Position numbers and translations under genes: made by a program
The notes under the pieces: generated by a model
Databases searched by the model: none
What the model was told of the DNA's origin: nothing
What the model saw: the letters and a program-made list of their open reading frames with translations, nothing else
Source of the DNA: Cladopsammia gracilis
Taxonomy: Eukaryota > Cnidaria > Anthozoa > Scleractinia > Dendrophylliidae
DNA length: 64,000 bases
Direction of reading: 5' to 3'
Assembly (NCBI GenBank): GCA_022457155.1
Contig: JAJGOT010000463.1
Coordinates: forward strand, 538,501-602,500
In this document: positions 11,683 to 23,862 of the stretch, piece after piece
How the letters are laid out: every line of letters begins with the position of its first letter
Numbering within the stretch: the stretch's first letter is position 1

Positions 11683-14600
11683 GGTGGTGAAATGTGACAA
11701 AAAATGTCCTCTTTTGACCACGACCTTTTAATACAGGGAGATAGGTCTCGGAGCGTTATGATGTCAGTTTATCAAATTATCACGAAAGTCAAGTTAACTC
11801 CAAACCCAATCAAGACGGGACTTACTGAACAAATAAAATTAAATCACTCAAACTAACACCCAACATCTCGGATGTTAAAGATGGATTTCCTGCAAAATCG
11901 TTGAGATTTTAACAAATCAGCTCTTTTAACAAACAACGGCTCTCAGGAGTAGTTCATGGATTCACAAGAAAACTTAACGGATGTATTTTATTCGTTCTAT
12001 TAACCATTTTCAATTTGTGCGAAATCTGATGTGCAAGTTTGTTCTTATGATCATTTATGGTGTGTGGCTCTCGAACACACCAAACCGCATCGGGCCATAT
12101 TCATTCGATCGGTATTTGATATTTAGTGGAATTCGTCAGTTTTTTTCTTTAAAAAGGTATGTTTATAACTTAAAGAAGGTATCATGTGGCGAACGTTTCG
12201 TGAAATTCGTTTGTTTCTCAAGAGTTGAGGTAAATGGTGGAAAATTACCAAAAACTTGTATTTTTTAACCACGACATTCAACGGCCTCAATCTGCCGCCT
12301 TAGATCTATTGTTTTTAAAAAAGCATACCAAGAACAACAAGTATTTTTTCCCATCTAGAACAAGCACCAAAATAAATCTAAACTACTACTGAAAAAAAAT
12401 CACGTCTACTTAAAAGGTAACAAACTCGTGCCGAACCACAGAGGGGCTAACTTGAGGGCGGGGCGCGCCGTTCACACCATCGTCCATTTATGAAAGCTGT
12501 CGCATCTGGATTGAACAACTTATACCTGGAAAAGTAACTTGTAACACGAAATCTACTGTACGATAAAGTTTTTCAGTTTGCTATTCACCAGCAACTTGCT
12601 AGGTTTGACAGGTGTACTTGTCTGACGCTGTGAGTCAATTTGCCGCCTCTTATTCATTGGTCACCGCATTCATTCATTTATTTCCATCCAGAGTGGATGA
12701 TGTATCCGCGCACTCATTTGTAACATATACATTTAGTTTCTTTGTTGATTGAAAGTAACTTGGCAAAGTCCCGTCTTACAGTTGCACTTATCTATGGACC
12801 TCAACCGGTAAGCTAAGGTCGTGGCGTATCAAGAAAAGCGGGTCAAATTCGACAACAATAGCTATTGTATTCTTGATCGTTTTTGTCCATGTAAGGGCAA
12901 AAACGATCAACGGTGAAACAATGGCTTATAACAAGTGAGGGGAATTCAAAATTTCCGATGAATCTTCGGCGGGACCGAGCTAAGTGGCAAGTTCCCCCGT
13001 GAGGGAGGTACAGAGCTATAACTGACACGACAAACTAACAACAGCGAGGCATAAAAATTCCTCTGACAACAACACATTGGTTACGTTCTTAAGGTTTAAA
13101 TTAAACGAGTTTCGTTCTCATTTATAAATCATTCAAATCTTGAGCCGCGCAAACAGTTGTTACGTGAACGTGTTGCTTTATTCCTCATGCCTGAAAGTCT
13201 ATTTTGCGAGGCTAACGGCAGCTACTTTCATCGGATAACAAACCAGCAATGTACTCAACTTGTTTTATTTTGGATTTTTGTTTTACTACGGCTTTTAGTT
13301 CCGAGGTGAAATCATTTAAATCTTACGCCGCGGAAAATAATTGTTTACGTAAATATGTGTTTTTATCTTTATTCATGAATGCACATGGCGTTTTGAAGCA
13401 AAAAAAAATAACACCTCCCTAAAAGTCACACCTTTGCGCTAAAGTGCGCTTGTATGAGCGCACATTCTACTGAAATGAAAACGAAAATCTTAGACCGAAC
13501 CAGTTTTATGAGTCTATTTCGGAAAGATGCACGCGCTCAGGTTGTCAAGCCGAAGATTTTGCGATCATGCACGAACTTTTCGGCGTGGTTTCGGCAGTGT
13601 CACTTAAAACAAAAGACCTATTGTTTAAATCTTAATGTGCGAATTTGACCCGTTACAATAGACCATTTCTTGATACGTGGTGAAATATACGAACATACTC
13701 GTAAAAGACCACAGAATGGTTAAGGTGGCAGGTATCGGTCTGACAATCACACATTTACAGCAACTAAGGCGTCCCTGGAGAAAAAGGAGTAAGACCAACT
13801 AAACCACACGACGCGGTGTCTTTTTCAGTAAAACATTGGTGCATGTGATGATTGGAGTCTTAATCTGTAGCTGTAACTGCCGACTGAGCGTTTGCTCTCT
13901 AGATATGGTAAGTGGTGAAATGTGACAAAAAATGTCCTCTTTTGACCACGGCCTTTTAATACAGGGAGGATAGGTCTCGGAGGGTTATGATGTCAGTTTA
14001 TCAAGTTATCACGAAAGGCAAGTTAACTCCAAACCCAATCAAGACGGGGCTTACGGAACAAATAAAATTAAATCACTCAAACTAACACCCAACAGGATGG
14101 ATTTCCTGCAAAATCGTTGAGATTTTAACAAATCAGCTCTTTTAACAAACCACGGCTCTCAGGAGTAGTTCATGGATTTACAAGAAAACTTAACGGATGT
14201 ATTTTATTCATTCTATTTACCGTTTTCCATTTGAGCGAAATCTGATGTGCATGTTTGTTCTTATGATCGTTTATGGTGTGTGGGTCTCGAACACACCGAA
14301 CCGGGTCGGGCCACATTCATTCGATCGGTGTCAGATTTGATATTTAGTAGGTACGAGGAATTTGTCAGTTTTTTCCTTTAAAAGGGTATGTATATAACTT
14401 AAAGAAGGTATCATGTGGCGAACGTTTCGTGAAATTCGTTTGTTTCTCAAGAGTTGTGGTAAATGGTGGAAAATGACCAAAAACTTGTATTTTTTAACCA
14501 CGACATTCACCAGCCTCAATCTGCCGCCTTAGATCTATTGTTTTTAAAAAAGCATACCAAGAACAACAAGTATTTTTTCCCATCTAGAACAATCACCAAA

Positions 14601-16104
14601 ATAAATCTAAATTACTAAAAAAAATCACGTCTACTTAAAAGGTAACAAACTCGTGCCGAACCACAGAGGGGCTAACTTGAGGGCGGGGCGCGCCGTTCAC
14701 ACCATCGTCCATTTATGAGAGCTGTCGCATCTGGATTGAACAACTTATACCTGGAAAAGTAACTTGTAACACGAAATCTACTGTACGATAAAGTTTGTCA
14801 GTTTGCTATTCACCAGTGACTTGCTAGGTTTGACAGGTGTACTTGTCTGACGCGGTGAGTCAATTTGTCGCCTCTTATTCATTGGTCACCGCATTCATTC
14901 ATTTATTTCCATCCAGAGTGGATGATGTATCCGCGCGCTAATTTGTAACAAATACATTTAGTTGCTTTGTTGATTGAAAGTAACTTGGCGAAGTCCTGTG
15001 TCACAGTTGCACTTATCTATGGAGCGTTAGCCAACTAGCTACGGACGTTGTGAAACAGAGAAACACACACGTAAAAAAAACCCAGAGCGGTTCCGGTGGG
15101 ACACACCGGCCTGACCATCACACATTTACCACAGCTACGGCGTTCCTGGAAAAAAGACCGAGACCAACTAAACCATACGACGCGGTTTCTTTTTTTCAGT
15201 AAAACGTTGGTGTGTTGATTGGAGTCTTGTTTTGCAGCAGTACTTGCCGACTGAGCGTTTGCTCTCTAGATATGGTAATTGATGAAATGTGACAAAAAAT
15301 GTCCGCTTTTTGACTACGTGCTTTTAATATTGGGAGGTTAGGTCTCGGAGCGTTGCAATGTCAGTTTATCAAGTGGTCAATTTATCACGAAAGTCAAGTT
15401 GACTTCAAACCCAATCAAGACAGGGTTTACCGAATAAATAAAATTAAATCACTCACACTAACACACAACATCTCGAATGGTGAAGATGGATTTCCTGCAA
15501 AATCGTTCAGTTTCTCTTTCCCAGCTTTACTCCGTCGAGCGAGAAACGTTGAAACTGCTGACTGAGCGTTTACTGACTAGATATGGTAGGTGGTGAGATG
15601 TGACAAAAATGTCCTCTTTTGAACATCGGCTTTTAATATAGGTAGGATAGGTCTAGGAGCGCTTAAAATGTCAGTTTATCAAGCTGAAAAGTTATCAGCT
15701 ATCATGAAAGTCAAGTTGACTTCAAACCCAAAATCGTGCACTTTTTAACAAAGCAGCTCTTTTACAAAGTTAACCAGCTCTCTGCCAGGAGTAGTTCATC
15801 GATTTACACGAAAACTGAACGGAAGCATTTCATTTGTTCCGGTGGTCCCCTTTTTTATTGAAGCCGTATCACTTAGTACCTTTTGGTAGAAAATGAGCGA
15901 AATCTGTTGTTCATGTTTGTTCTTATGATCGTTTGTGGCGGGTGGCTCTCGGACACACACCAAAGTGCGTCGGGTCACGCTCATTCCATCGGTATTTGCC
16001 ATTTAGTAGGTACGCGCAAGCCAACATGTGGCGAACGTTTCGTGAAATTCGTTTGTCCAGTTCTCAAGTTGTTTTTAACCACGACATTCAACAGCCTTAA
16101 TCTA
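11683..16104 (+). repeat. Tandem array of repeat family R with partial units
   Basis: Units start at a shared ATGGTARGTGGTGAAATGTG-type sequence at about 11683, 13906, 15272 and 15582. Each then repeats TGTCCTCTTTTGACCACG, a GTCAGTTTATCAAG block, an AGGAGTAGTTCATGGATT block, a CTGCCGCCTTAGATCTATTG block and the GTGGATGATGTATCCGCGC block. The 13906 unit is about 1.37 kb. The 15272 unit is cut to about 310 bp. The last unit is interrupted at 16104 and resumes at 22161. No reading frame is shared between units, so I see no coding capacity. The family may be a decayed element or a satellite; I cannot name it. Confidence 0.65.
12825..13677. mobile_element. 853-bp MITE inserted in an R unit
   Basis: Neighbouring R units read straight from GCTAAGGTCGTGG into TGAAATATACGAAC. 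Here 853 bp intervene, with ends CGTATCAAG and CTTGATACG and an inner inverted GGGTCAAATTCG. TGG flanks both sides (12822-12824, 13678-13680), which suggests a 3-bp duplication. There is no coding capacity beyond short frames. The superfamily is unknown; a 3-bp duplication would allow several. Confidence 0.7.
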
Positions 16105-16354
16105 CACCCATCTCACATTTTCTCAAAGGGTACCACCCAGTATTTCTCAATTGAGAATATGGATAGTACCCAAGTGAAATGATCGTCTGAGCCGTCTCAT
16201 GCCGCTTATACGAAGCATTGTGGAGAACAGCCAATGAAATAGCTTTATCGAGTAATCCACGTTCACCGCGAGTAACAAATTCCACCACGTGCAATTTGGT
16301 AAGCTTTTATCGTCTTTATCGCGAGATAATAGTTTTTTCTTCGTGAGAAAAAAC

Positions 16355-19300
16355 ATGGCGAAACGTACCCGAATCTCCGATGTACAGAGAGGTATTTTGG
16401 AGCGGTTTTACGAAGGAGGGATGATTGAAACGGGAACCATGTACAAGGAAATGGTTCTCAAAGCGACAACCGACACTGGTTTGACGAAGGCACAAGTCGA
16501 GGCAAGTGAGTTAATTATTTTGTTCTAAAGGGGCACTTTGGCTATGGAATGACCAATTGTGCCTCATTTTATCTCCATAATGCCACGAATCAAGTAAAAC
16601 TAGCACTTTATATAGATCGTATACAGCTATTTCAATTAACGTTGTCGGATGAAAAAGCTCAAAGCCAAGACCGCAAGGTAGTATGGGATTTATATGCATA
16701 AATTCACCACAGTTGCTATGAACAACTATCCACACTACCTTGCGGTCTTGGCTTATAGGCTTTGAGCTTTCATCCGACAACGTTAATTGAAATAGCTGTA
16801 CACAATTAGCAAAGAGGCTCAGTGAAAGTTTATGTTGTGTACTGATCTTGACGATCGTTAAGTATTTATAGCTTCAGTTACACACTGTTATGAGCCCTGG
16901 AGATGCTTTTTTAACACTCGGGCTCAAGTTCATTCAGGTTCATCAAATGTGTGTTTTTTACTTTAAGGGCAATCCTTTGAATTCCGAATACATGTAGCAC
17001 AAGGTTTACATTGGAAAACATAAGTATAGACGATGCAAAAGATGAGGACTTCAGTCACTGTTCAGTGCATTATAAAATTATAACAGGTTTTATAAGACAG
17101 TATAATAAATTATTATTATTATTGTTATTGTTTTTGTTAGTGTTATTATTATTTTTATTTTTATTAGAGCCTATGAGCTCAGTTGTTCAAAGCAAAAAGA
17201 TTGTGTTAATCCTACAGCTGCATGTAGGTTAGGGTAAAGTTGATTGCAGTTTAATTACCATTCTATAAAGGTGTTTCTGAAAGAGTGTCTCCCCTATGTT
17301 TTGAATTGGACATTTCTTTACCTTAAGCTACATCCTGAACAATCTAATGAAATTCTCTGCTAACCAGTAATTGTGGATTACACAAATGTATTAGAGAGAC
17401 AGAGAAAGAGAGAGAGAAGAAAGTCTCCAATGTAGATTTACCACTCTCAAAAGTATTAAAATACTATTAATGTATGTACATAACGTAAATGGCTTGTCTG
17501 TCTGTGTATCTGTCTGTCTGTCTGCAGGTCTACATTTTTGCATTATTTCCTCAAATTTTGGTGGAAACCTCCTGTGTATATGTAGGGTCTTTGTTCTTAA
17601 TATATAAAATAATATTTTATATTAGTGATAATTATTTCCACATAATGATTATGGTGATTATATTGAATGATTATTTTTTTTTGCAGAAGTGGATTGGGAA
17701 TCAGAAAAGGAAAAAGCCAGAAGAATCATCTTCTATTGAAGATATCACATTAAAAAGAATCAAAGGTGTCAGAGGGCCAAATTCTTACAATTTATTTTGT
17801 GCGGATTTTTTTAAAACAGGTACTTAATTGTTTTAGAAGGAATGTTCTCAATCATGTTTCATTATATATTTTCAGTGTTTTTCATTTCACTCACATAGAT
17901 CTACATAATGTTTGCAATATACAATAATAGAATTTTCACACATTCTCCTCATCAGACATTTTCCAAAGTAGTGAAATCAATGGGGCCTTAATTCTGTCTA
18001 TTTGGTTAATTAATGTGTTATATAATCCTAAGTAGGATTTGGCACTGAATAGGTATACAGGTTCAAATCCTTTTCCAAGCCTCAGACTTTTTGTTTTCAT
18101 GTTTGTTTGCTTGATTCTCTGTTTTCGTTGAATAACCGTATCCATACATCTGTAGCTACAACACCAGGCATGCATTTTCTTTCAGCTTACCAAATTTCCG
18201 GGAGGGGGAATCACATATAAAAATGATGGGGGTGCTCGTCCAAAATTTTCGAAAAACACCCTAAAAGGTACCAGAATCTTGTTTGATGTGCATGACTCAA
18301 AATAATTTTTACCCCTAAGAGGTACCAATTCTAAAACAACACATGTCATTTTCTGTCATATTTTCTTGGCTCAATACCCTAAAAGGTACCGCGATAATTC
18401 TAACGGTGGTCATTTTAGATTTTAGTACCCTTAGCGGTACCAATCTACAAATTTTGACCCCTAAAAGGTACGACAAGCACCCCCGTCATTTTTATATGGG
18501 AGTCCCCCCCGGGACCAAATTGCAGAACATTTAAATATCTGACAGTTTTCTGTTTTCTTTCAAGGCCCTGAAAGTTGTTTAATACGCTTATCTCTGAGAT
18601 ACTACTAGCTCTGCATCTCTCGTGTCCTTCAAAAATAAGTAACAACTAACATTTCTTCATTTTTTAACAACTATGAATGTTACAGTCAATTACCTTTCGA
18701 TCTACTGCCTCTTGCTGATCCATATAGTGATGTTACCTGTACATTCACTTTGGTATTTTTGGAGCAAACCTAATTTCTTATAAGCCTCGTGGTTTAGTTT
18801 AGGTTTCCTCACCATTTAGCTTCATCTTTTAATTTCATATTCTGTATTGTAATTTTTTCTTGTAGAAAGTTTCATGTTGATAGCAACACTGCAGGAATCA
18901 CAATTTTTTCAAGTTTAATTCAGATTAAAATATTATTAGAACTGCTTTATTTAATGTTTGACTTATATTATGTACATGTACAGTGTTCCAGAGATTGGGT
19001 CTCAAGGCAAATACCAAGTCAAAAAAGTTGAGCAACATGACCTAGCTGACAAATTAATAGAACTCTGTAATGGTTTGCATTGGTGGGAACAGTGGGAATT
19101 TGACCTATTATAATTCCTTGTTTGCATCAGGCAATAGAAGCACTGTACACAAGGTACATTAAAGGTCATTAATTTGTGTACATGTAGGTTATAAAACGTT
19201 TTTCCAGCTCTACTGTAGCTTAATTAAGTTCTGAAAAGGAATGGTCTTTCATTGATACCTTGGTGTTTTTTAGTCGACATGTTTGGGCTTTGTTGCAGAT

Positions 19301-20279
19301 TACAATAATTGTCTATAACTTGGGCAATATGTTAATATTGTTCAAGGAATTATGACTGTTCCTTAATGTAGCAATTAACTAGCAAGCATTATGTGGCTGT
19401 GAGGTTGTCTTATTTGACATCACTGCATGTGATAAGTGTACACAGTTGAATGATACTGCATATGTTTCATTACTGAGTTGCAGATGAATGTAAAGGTCTT
19501 ACATACCAGGAGAAGAATAAGAAAGCATCTGAAAAGTGGAAAGAAAGAAGTGACGCCGAGAAAAAAAAGTTCATGGATTCAGCAAAAGTTTATAAAGAAT
19601 TAAATGTCAAAGTATCAGAACTCACAGAGGAGCAGAAAAGAAAACTAATTGATAGATACAGAAAGAAACTTTTGGAAGAGGTACTAATAATTTATGTGGT
19701 GATGCTCATTAAGATTAATAAATAAAAGCATTTTGTCAGGAGATTACATGTAAACAGAAATGTATTTAGGCTTAAAGACCTGAATTTTATTTTAATTATT
19801 AACACTGAAAATATGAAGCTGTTCAATAAACTGGCATTTTTTCATTGCATATGTAGATATTGGTTCTTGAAGATTTGGGCTGCCAGACATCAACATTATA
19901 TCTGGATATCAGTGGTGAAGTGTACAACATTGGTTCTAAGGCTGGAACAGCTTTTCTGGCAACTAATCAAGATATAAGCATAAAATTCCGTGAATACTTT
20001 GGTAAGAAAACACCCCTTTCATGGACGTTGGAGAACCTCATGAGGTGTCCATTACAAGATGCTAACTGTGATATGGACAATAAACCACAGAATTTGGCAT
20101 TTTGTTTCAAGGGGCGTGGGCATAAATTATATGTGTCTTCAAAAGCAGACTTTGTTAGATTAATTTTAAGTGATTATATAAGTAATTATTTTTTTGTCAG
20201 TCAATATTTGTTACACATGATATCGTATTGTTGTGTCATGCTAACTTTAGCACTTATGTCCAGGATTGCAGATAATTAG
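16355..20279 (+). CDS. Homeodomain-like plus HMG-box protein of the 6-kb element
   Basis: Four exons: 16355-16501, 17687-17819, 19484-19680 and 19857-20279. Exon 1 starts at ATG 16355 with RTRISDVQRGILERFYEGGM, a homeodomain-like N-terminal helix region. It joins exon 2 to read QVEKWIGNQKRKK, the recognition-helix position of a homeodomain, if the first intron is GC-AG (AG|GCAAGT). Exon 2 then begins an HMG box (GPNSYNLFCADFF), completed in exon 3 (EKNKKASEKWKERSDAEKK, then KVYKEL). Exon 4 has LYLDISGEVYNIGSKAG, then runs into a MITE whose left end (20257) supplies the last residues and the stop. The protein is therefore probably truncated in this copy. A nuclear DNA-binding role is supported by both domains; a role in transposition is inferred. 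Confidence 0.65.
16624..16798. mobile_element. 175-bp palindromic MITE flanked by TA
   Basis: Arms of about 60 bp starting CAGCTATTTCAATTAACG and containing CTCAAAGCCAAGACCGCAAG are inverted copies. TA lies at both outer edges (16622-16623, 16799-16800), consistent with a Tc1/mariner-type MITE. It is in the first intron of the homeodomain-HMG gene. Confidence 0.75.
17094..17526 (+). repeat. Low-complexity tracts in intron 1
   Basis: There is a TTA-rich tract at about 17105-17165 and a TCTG/TG tract at 17493-17526. Between them is plain AT-rich intron sequence with an AGAGAG run (17395-17420). No gene is seen. Confidence 0.7.
18200..18513. mobile_element. About 314-bp MITE with G-rich inverted ends and internal GGTACC repeats
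   Basis: The ends are inverted: GGGAGGGGGAATCACATATA at the left pairs with a right end read as GGGGGGGACTCCCATATAAA, both followed by AAAATGAYGGGGGTGCTYGTC. Inside, a short unit of the form CCCTWARRGGTACC recurs about five times (18260, 18315, 18369, 18428, 18460). It sits in intron 2 of the homeodomain-HMG gene. Confidence 0.7.
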
Positions 20280-20564
20280 ATGCATGACAAATTTTGATAT
20301 CCAACACTAAGTGTCCTGTTAAGTCTTAGTGTAAACTATCTTTTTTGAAATGTAAGGTAAGCATTAGTGTTAGTGTTGTTTTTAGGTTAGGGTAAACGCA
20401 CCTGTTTATCTTTACTTAAAGAGCAGAATTTAGGGGACACTTCGTGACGTTTATTGTCTAAATTTTTGAAAACAAGTGATGTTGAAATTGAGTAGAAGAG
20501 CAAGAGGACACTTTGTGACGCTTATTAAATTTGTCATGCATCTAATTATCTGCATTCCTGGACA
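20257..20564. mobile_element. 308-bp MITE, TGTCCAG family, copy 1
   Basis: Inverted ends TGTCCAGGATTGCAGATAAT and ATTATCTGCATTCCTGGACA continue inward through TAGATGCATGACAAATTT. TA precedes the left end; the right flank has no TA. Its insertion truncates exon 4 of the homeodomain-HMG gene or lies just past that exon. A shorter relative is at 51096-51276. Confidence 0.7.
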
Positions 20565-20777
20565 GAAGCAATGAATTTAAAATATATCCAAACTAAGTTC
20601 TACTAAGGATATAAATATAAGCTATAATGTAGCTGGGTTTTGTAAAGGCAAAATGGACTCATGACCAGTCAGACATCACCAATTATTAGGATCGACAAAG
20701 GATAATTTAAGATAAATCTACTATAAATATATACCATTTACCATTTACCACTGTTTGACACTTACTTTTAAAGTTCT

Positions 20778-20972
20778 AATGGTGGCAAATGGTGTATTCG
20801 AGAATTATGCAGAATGGCAAGACTGGCATTTATCCTTCAAACAGTTTTTGTTTAATGCTTAAATATTTATACAGACTAATTAAGCATTAAAGCATTAAAG
20901 AAAAATTGTTTGAAGGATAAATGCCAGTCTTGCCTTTCTGCATAAGTCTCAAATTTACCATTTGCCACCATC
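20778..20972. mobile_element. 195-bp palindromic MITE
   Basis: Arms starting ATGGTGGCAAATGGT and including GACTGGCATTTATCCTTCAA are inverted copies around a TTAAGCATTAAAGCATTAAA centre. It lies between the convergent genes of the 6-kb element. The GATAAATCTACTA-ATATATA motif occurs on both sides (20710-20733 and 20983-21007), so a larger duplication may surround it. Confidence 0.65.
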
Positions 20973-21545
20973 AGATAAATCTAAGATAAATCTACTAAAA
21001 ATATATAAAGGATCTAAAAAACACATATTGAAAGTAGATGTGCATGCACCTACAAAGATGATTAGGGCTCAGCCAAAAACGTTTGTCTTCAAAGTTGCTC
21101 TGACACTCTAAAACGTTTTTAAACCTTGTTTATCTTGGTAAAGATACATCAATGTTGTAATCAAAAATATACATTGTCCATGCTTTGATCTTGCTTTCAA
21201 CTCACCGAAGGCATCTATTAGTTTGAACAATTTCAGGATCCTTGTAGAACAAGAATGGGCGGATTCGATTGCACCATGGTTTGGGAACAGTGGAATGAAT
21301 CTGTTATCCTGTGACGAAATTGAAACATGATTTGTCTTTCTCTTTCTAAATAATGTAAGCGTACGTGTCATCACACCTTCCCTAACAGAGATCACAAAAC
21401 GGTATATTCTTCGGATGCAATTATATAACTAAATATAAGCTCTTAAAAAGCTTATTTCGATTAGCTCATTGAGGTTTACTGCGGTATTTCCATATATGAA
21501 TAATACATACATTTGTAATATATGCAAGCACTGATTGCTAAATAC

Positions 21546-21986
21546 CTTCCATTGCTCTAGAACATGGAATTGATTCCTCTCGGCGTGCAGATCATGAGCA
21601 CAAGTCGAACAAAATAACTGTCTTGGGCCGCAGTACCGACATCTCACAGTCGACTCTCGTTGTTTGCATACGGCACAAACACATTTCTCCGGTAGAGTTT
21701 CTTCCTCTACTGCTGTTGTGAACAGTTTATCCCGTATTTTTTCCCAATTAAATACAGAGCTGTAGTTTCTTCTGTAAGCTGCAGACCGTTGAGCCTCATC
21801 AGGAGAAAACTGGAGAACATCGTGGTCATCACTGAGGGAAGAGGTTCCTTGGTTCGGCGAATGGTTCGGCTGAGAATCTGGAGAATCAGCAGCATTTGAG
21901 CTTACCGCTAACGGGGTATGAATAACGGTCTTCCCAGTTCTTCCGAGGACAATCGTTTTCACAGAAACCGGCTTGAACTTCTTCAT
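21546..21986 (-). CDS. CxC-type cysteine-cluster protein, first exon
   Basis: ATG at 21986 opens a frame of about 147 residues up to a donor (GGAAG|GTATTT). The N-terminus is Ser/Asp/Pro-rich. The C-terminal part has C-x2-C (CAVCKQ), then CRYCG, then CSTCAHDLHAERNQFHVLEQW. This is a B-box-like zinc cluster matching the CxC domains that accompany KDZ transposases. KDZ proteins continue after this domain with a catalytic region. The expected next exons on the minus strand (below 21546) are not recognisable; only a frame at 21395-21108 of unknown nature follows. Convergent with the homeodomain-HMG gene. The zinc cluster is clear; membership of a KDZ system is inference. Confidence 0.65.
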
Positions 21987-22160
21987 AATTCACGAAATTT
22001 AATAAAAGCAGTAAACGTTAAAATGGCTACCAAACAAAATGGCGGCCTTTGTACAGCGTACGGCATGAGACGGCTCAGACGATCATTTCACTTGGGTACT
22101 TTCCATATTCTCAATTGAGAAATACTGGGTGGTACCCTTTGAGAAAATGTTAGACGGGTG

Positions 22161-22790
22161 TAATCTACCGCTTTAGATCTATGGTTTTCAAAGAGCATAC
22201 CAAGAACAACATGTATTTCTTCCGATATAGAACAATCGCCTAAATAAATCTAAATTAATAAAATATAATGACATCCACTTAATAAAATAACACACTCTTA
22301 CAAGACCACAGAGAGGCTAAGGCGGGGCGCACCGTTAGCACCATCGCCAATTTCTGAAAGCTGTCGCGTCGGTATTGAACATTTAGGATCCTTTGTCGTA
22401 CCTCAAAATCTTACCATTTAAACTTAGGAATTTCAAAAAAACATATTTTAAAATCTGTCTTATGGATTTTGAAGATTGATGTTGATATATATTTAAAACT
22501 ATCGAAAATTGAGTATAGGTCATATGGCTAGATTTTGAGAAATTTACGACCAAAAAACGTTTTGTACATTAAATCTCCATTTGAGCATGTGCGCTATTGC
22601 ATTTTACACCACGGCCATTCACTTATCTGTGCGTGCATTACTACAGCTGTAATATTACCTTACTAACATTCACTATTATTCAACTGCACTCGGTAGAGTA
22701 CAAATAACACCCAAAACGAGTACAAATATCTCACGGTATTTGTACTCCAGAAGACCGGTTTCACCGGTTTTTCACAAACGTCACTTCGAG
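22161..22790 (+). repeat. Continuation of the R unit after the 6-kb element
   Basis: The R sequence interrupted at 16104 resumes: ACCGCTTTAGATCTATGG, AGCATACCAAGAACAACA, then AGGCGGGGCGCACCG up to about 22385, matching 12296-12510 and 14520-14740. The rest to 22790 is AT-rich with no gene. Confidence 0.65.
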
Positions 22791-23862
22791 CATTTGTCTT
22801 ACTATCTGCAATACCACAGGAATGGAAAACTATGCTAAAGCAGGAATGTCTTCTACCGTCAACTGAATACGTACCACTTGCAATCGAAAAGCTCACATGT
22901 AAAACAATTTACAATACTTTTCTCAATCACCAGCAATTCCCTCCTCCAACTGCCAAGAGAAGACTTATTGAAAGCGGCCTTATCTTTCAAGAAAGACAAA
23001 AAATTTATTCACTTCCTTTTTGTGTCACAAATGAGCTAAAATTATCCGTGTTTCAATATAAAATAGTACATAATATCCTGTATACAAATAAAATTCTGTA
23101 TAAGATGAAAAAGAAACAGCAACCCGATTGTCCTTATTGCCATGACATTGATCAGACACCACTCCATTTATTTGTGCAATGTCCAATTGCTAAATCCTTT
23201 TGGAATAAATTTACAAGGTGGTACAACGCTTCATGTAGAGGAAACATTGCTTTGGAGCAAAACGAAATTATCTATGGTGTTTTAAAACACACATCGTCCG
23301 GTTTAACCCTAAATCACTTGATCATAATTGGAAAATATTTTCTTTATATTAATGCAGTACAAGATGACAAAAGACCCCGTTTCACAGATTTTATAACCCT
23401 TGTTAACGAAAAAATTGAATTAGAAAAATACATTGCGATTATGACAAATAAACTACCTTCTTTTACTAAAAAATGGTCTAATTTTTTAAACAATTAACTA
23501 CTTGAAACTAGCTGTGTAAATACAAATATCGTTACTATACATTTGTAAGTAACTTCATTAAATTTATCTATTTGTAATAAGTAATCGTATAGTATCGTAG
23601 CAGTAGTATTGTTCTTAATATCATAAGTATCGTTTCGTTAGTAATATCGTATTGTAAGTAGCTTCGTATTTCTTTTAGTCGTTTCTAGTACCGTAATGTA
23701 AATAGTGTAAGTATAAACAGTGTAATGTAATGCAATGTAAATGAAGGTATAATATTAGTATTGAAAGTAGTGTAAGTGTTTTTGTAAGTAATATGTTGTT
23801 ATTTAGTATTGTTTTATGTGCAAAAAAGGAATAAAGTGATTTTCAAAAAAAAAAAGTTACAC
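22790..23862 (+). pseudogene. LINE D, 5'-truncated ORF2 C-terminus and 3' tail
   Basis: The open frame 22832-23497 matches the end of an L1-type ORF2: FQYKIVHNILYTNKILYKMK, then a zinc-knuckle-like CPYCHDIDQTPLHLFVQC and PIAKSFWNKF. These stretches align with the ends of LINE A and LINE C. The 3' region has repeated GTAAGTA/GTAATGTAA units, then an A-run at about 23850-23860. The endonuclease and polymerase are gone. No target duplication was identified. Confidence 0.75.

Larger units (their letters stand above)
16105..22160. mobile_element. 6-kb TIR element carrying homeodomain-HMG and CxC genes
   Basis: About 100 bp at each end are inverted copies starting CACCCRTCTMACATTTTCTC and running past CGTCTGAGCCGTCTCATGC. 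TAATCTA flanks both ends (16098-16104, 22161-22167). The uninterrupted R sequence at 12291 and 14518 (CTCAATCTGCCGCCTTAG) shows the join, so a 7-bp duplication is read directly. The element holds a plus gene (16355-20279) and a minus gene (21986-21546). CxC cysteine clusters are known companions of KDZ (Kyakuja-Dileera-Zisupton) transposases, whose usual duplication is 8 bp. No KDZ catalytic domain is visible here. The element may be a non-autonomous or internally deleted relative, or a new family. Confidence 0.75.

Noticed and set aside
21108..21395. Minus-strand ORF after the CxC exon as the KDZ catalytic region
   Set aside because: No transposase motif, and it overlaps no clear acceptor in phase with the CxC exon.
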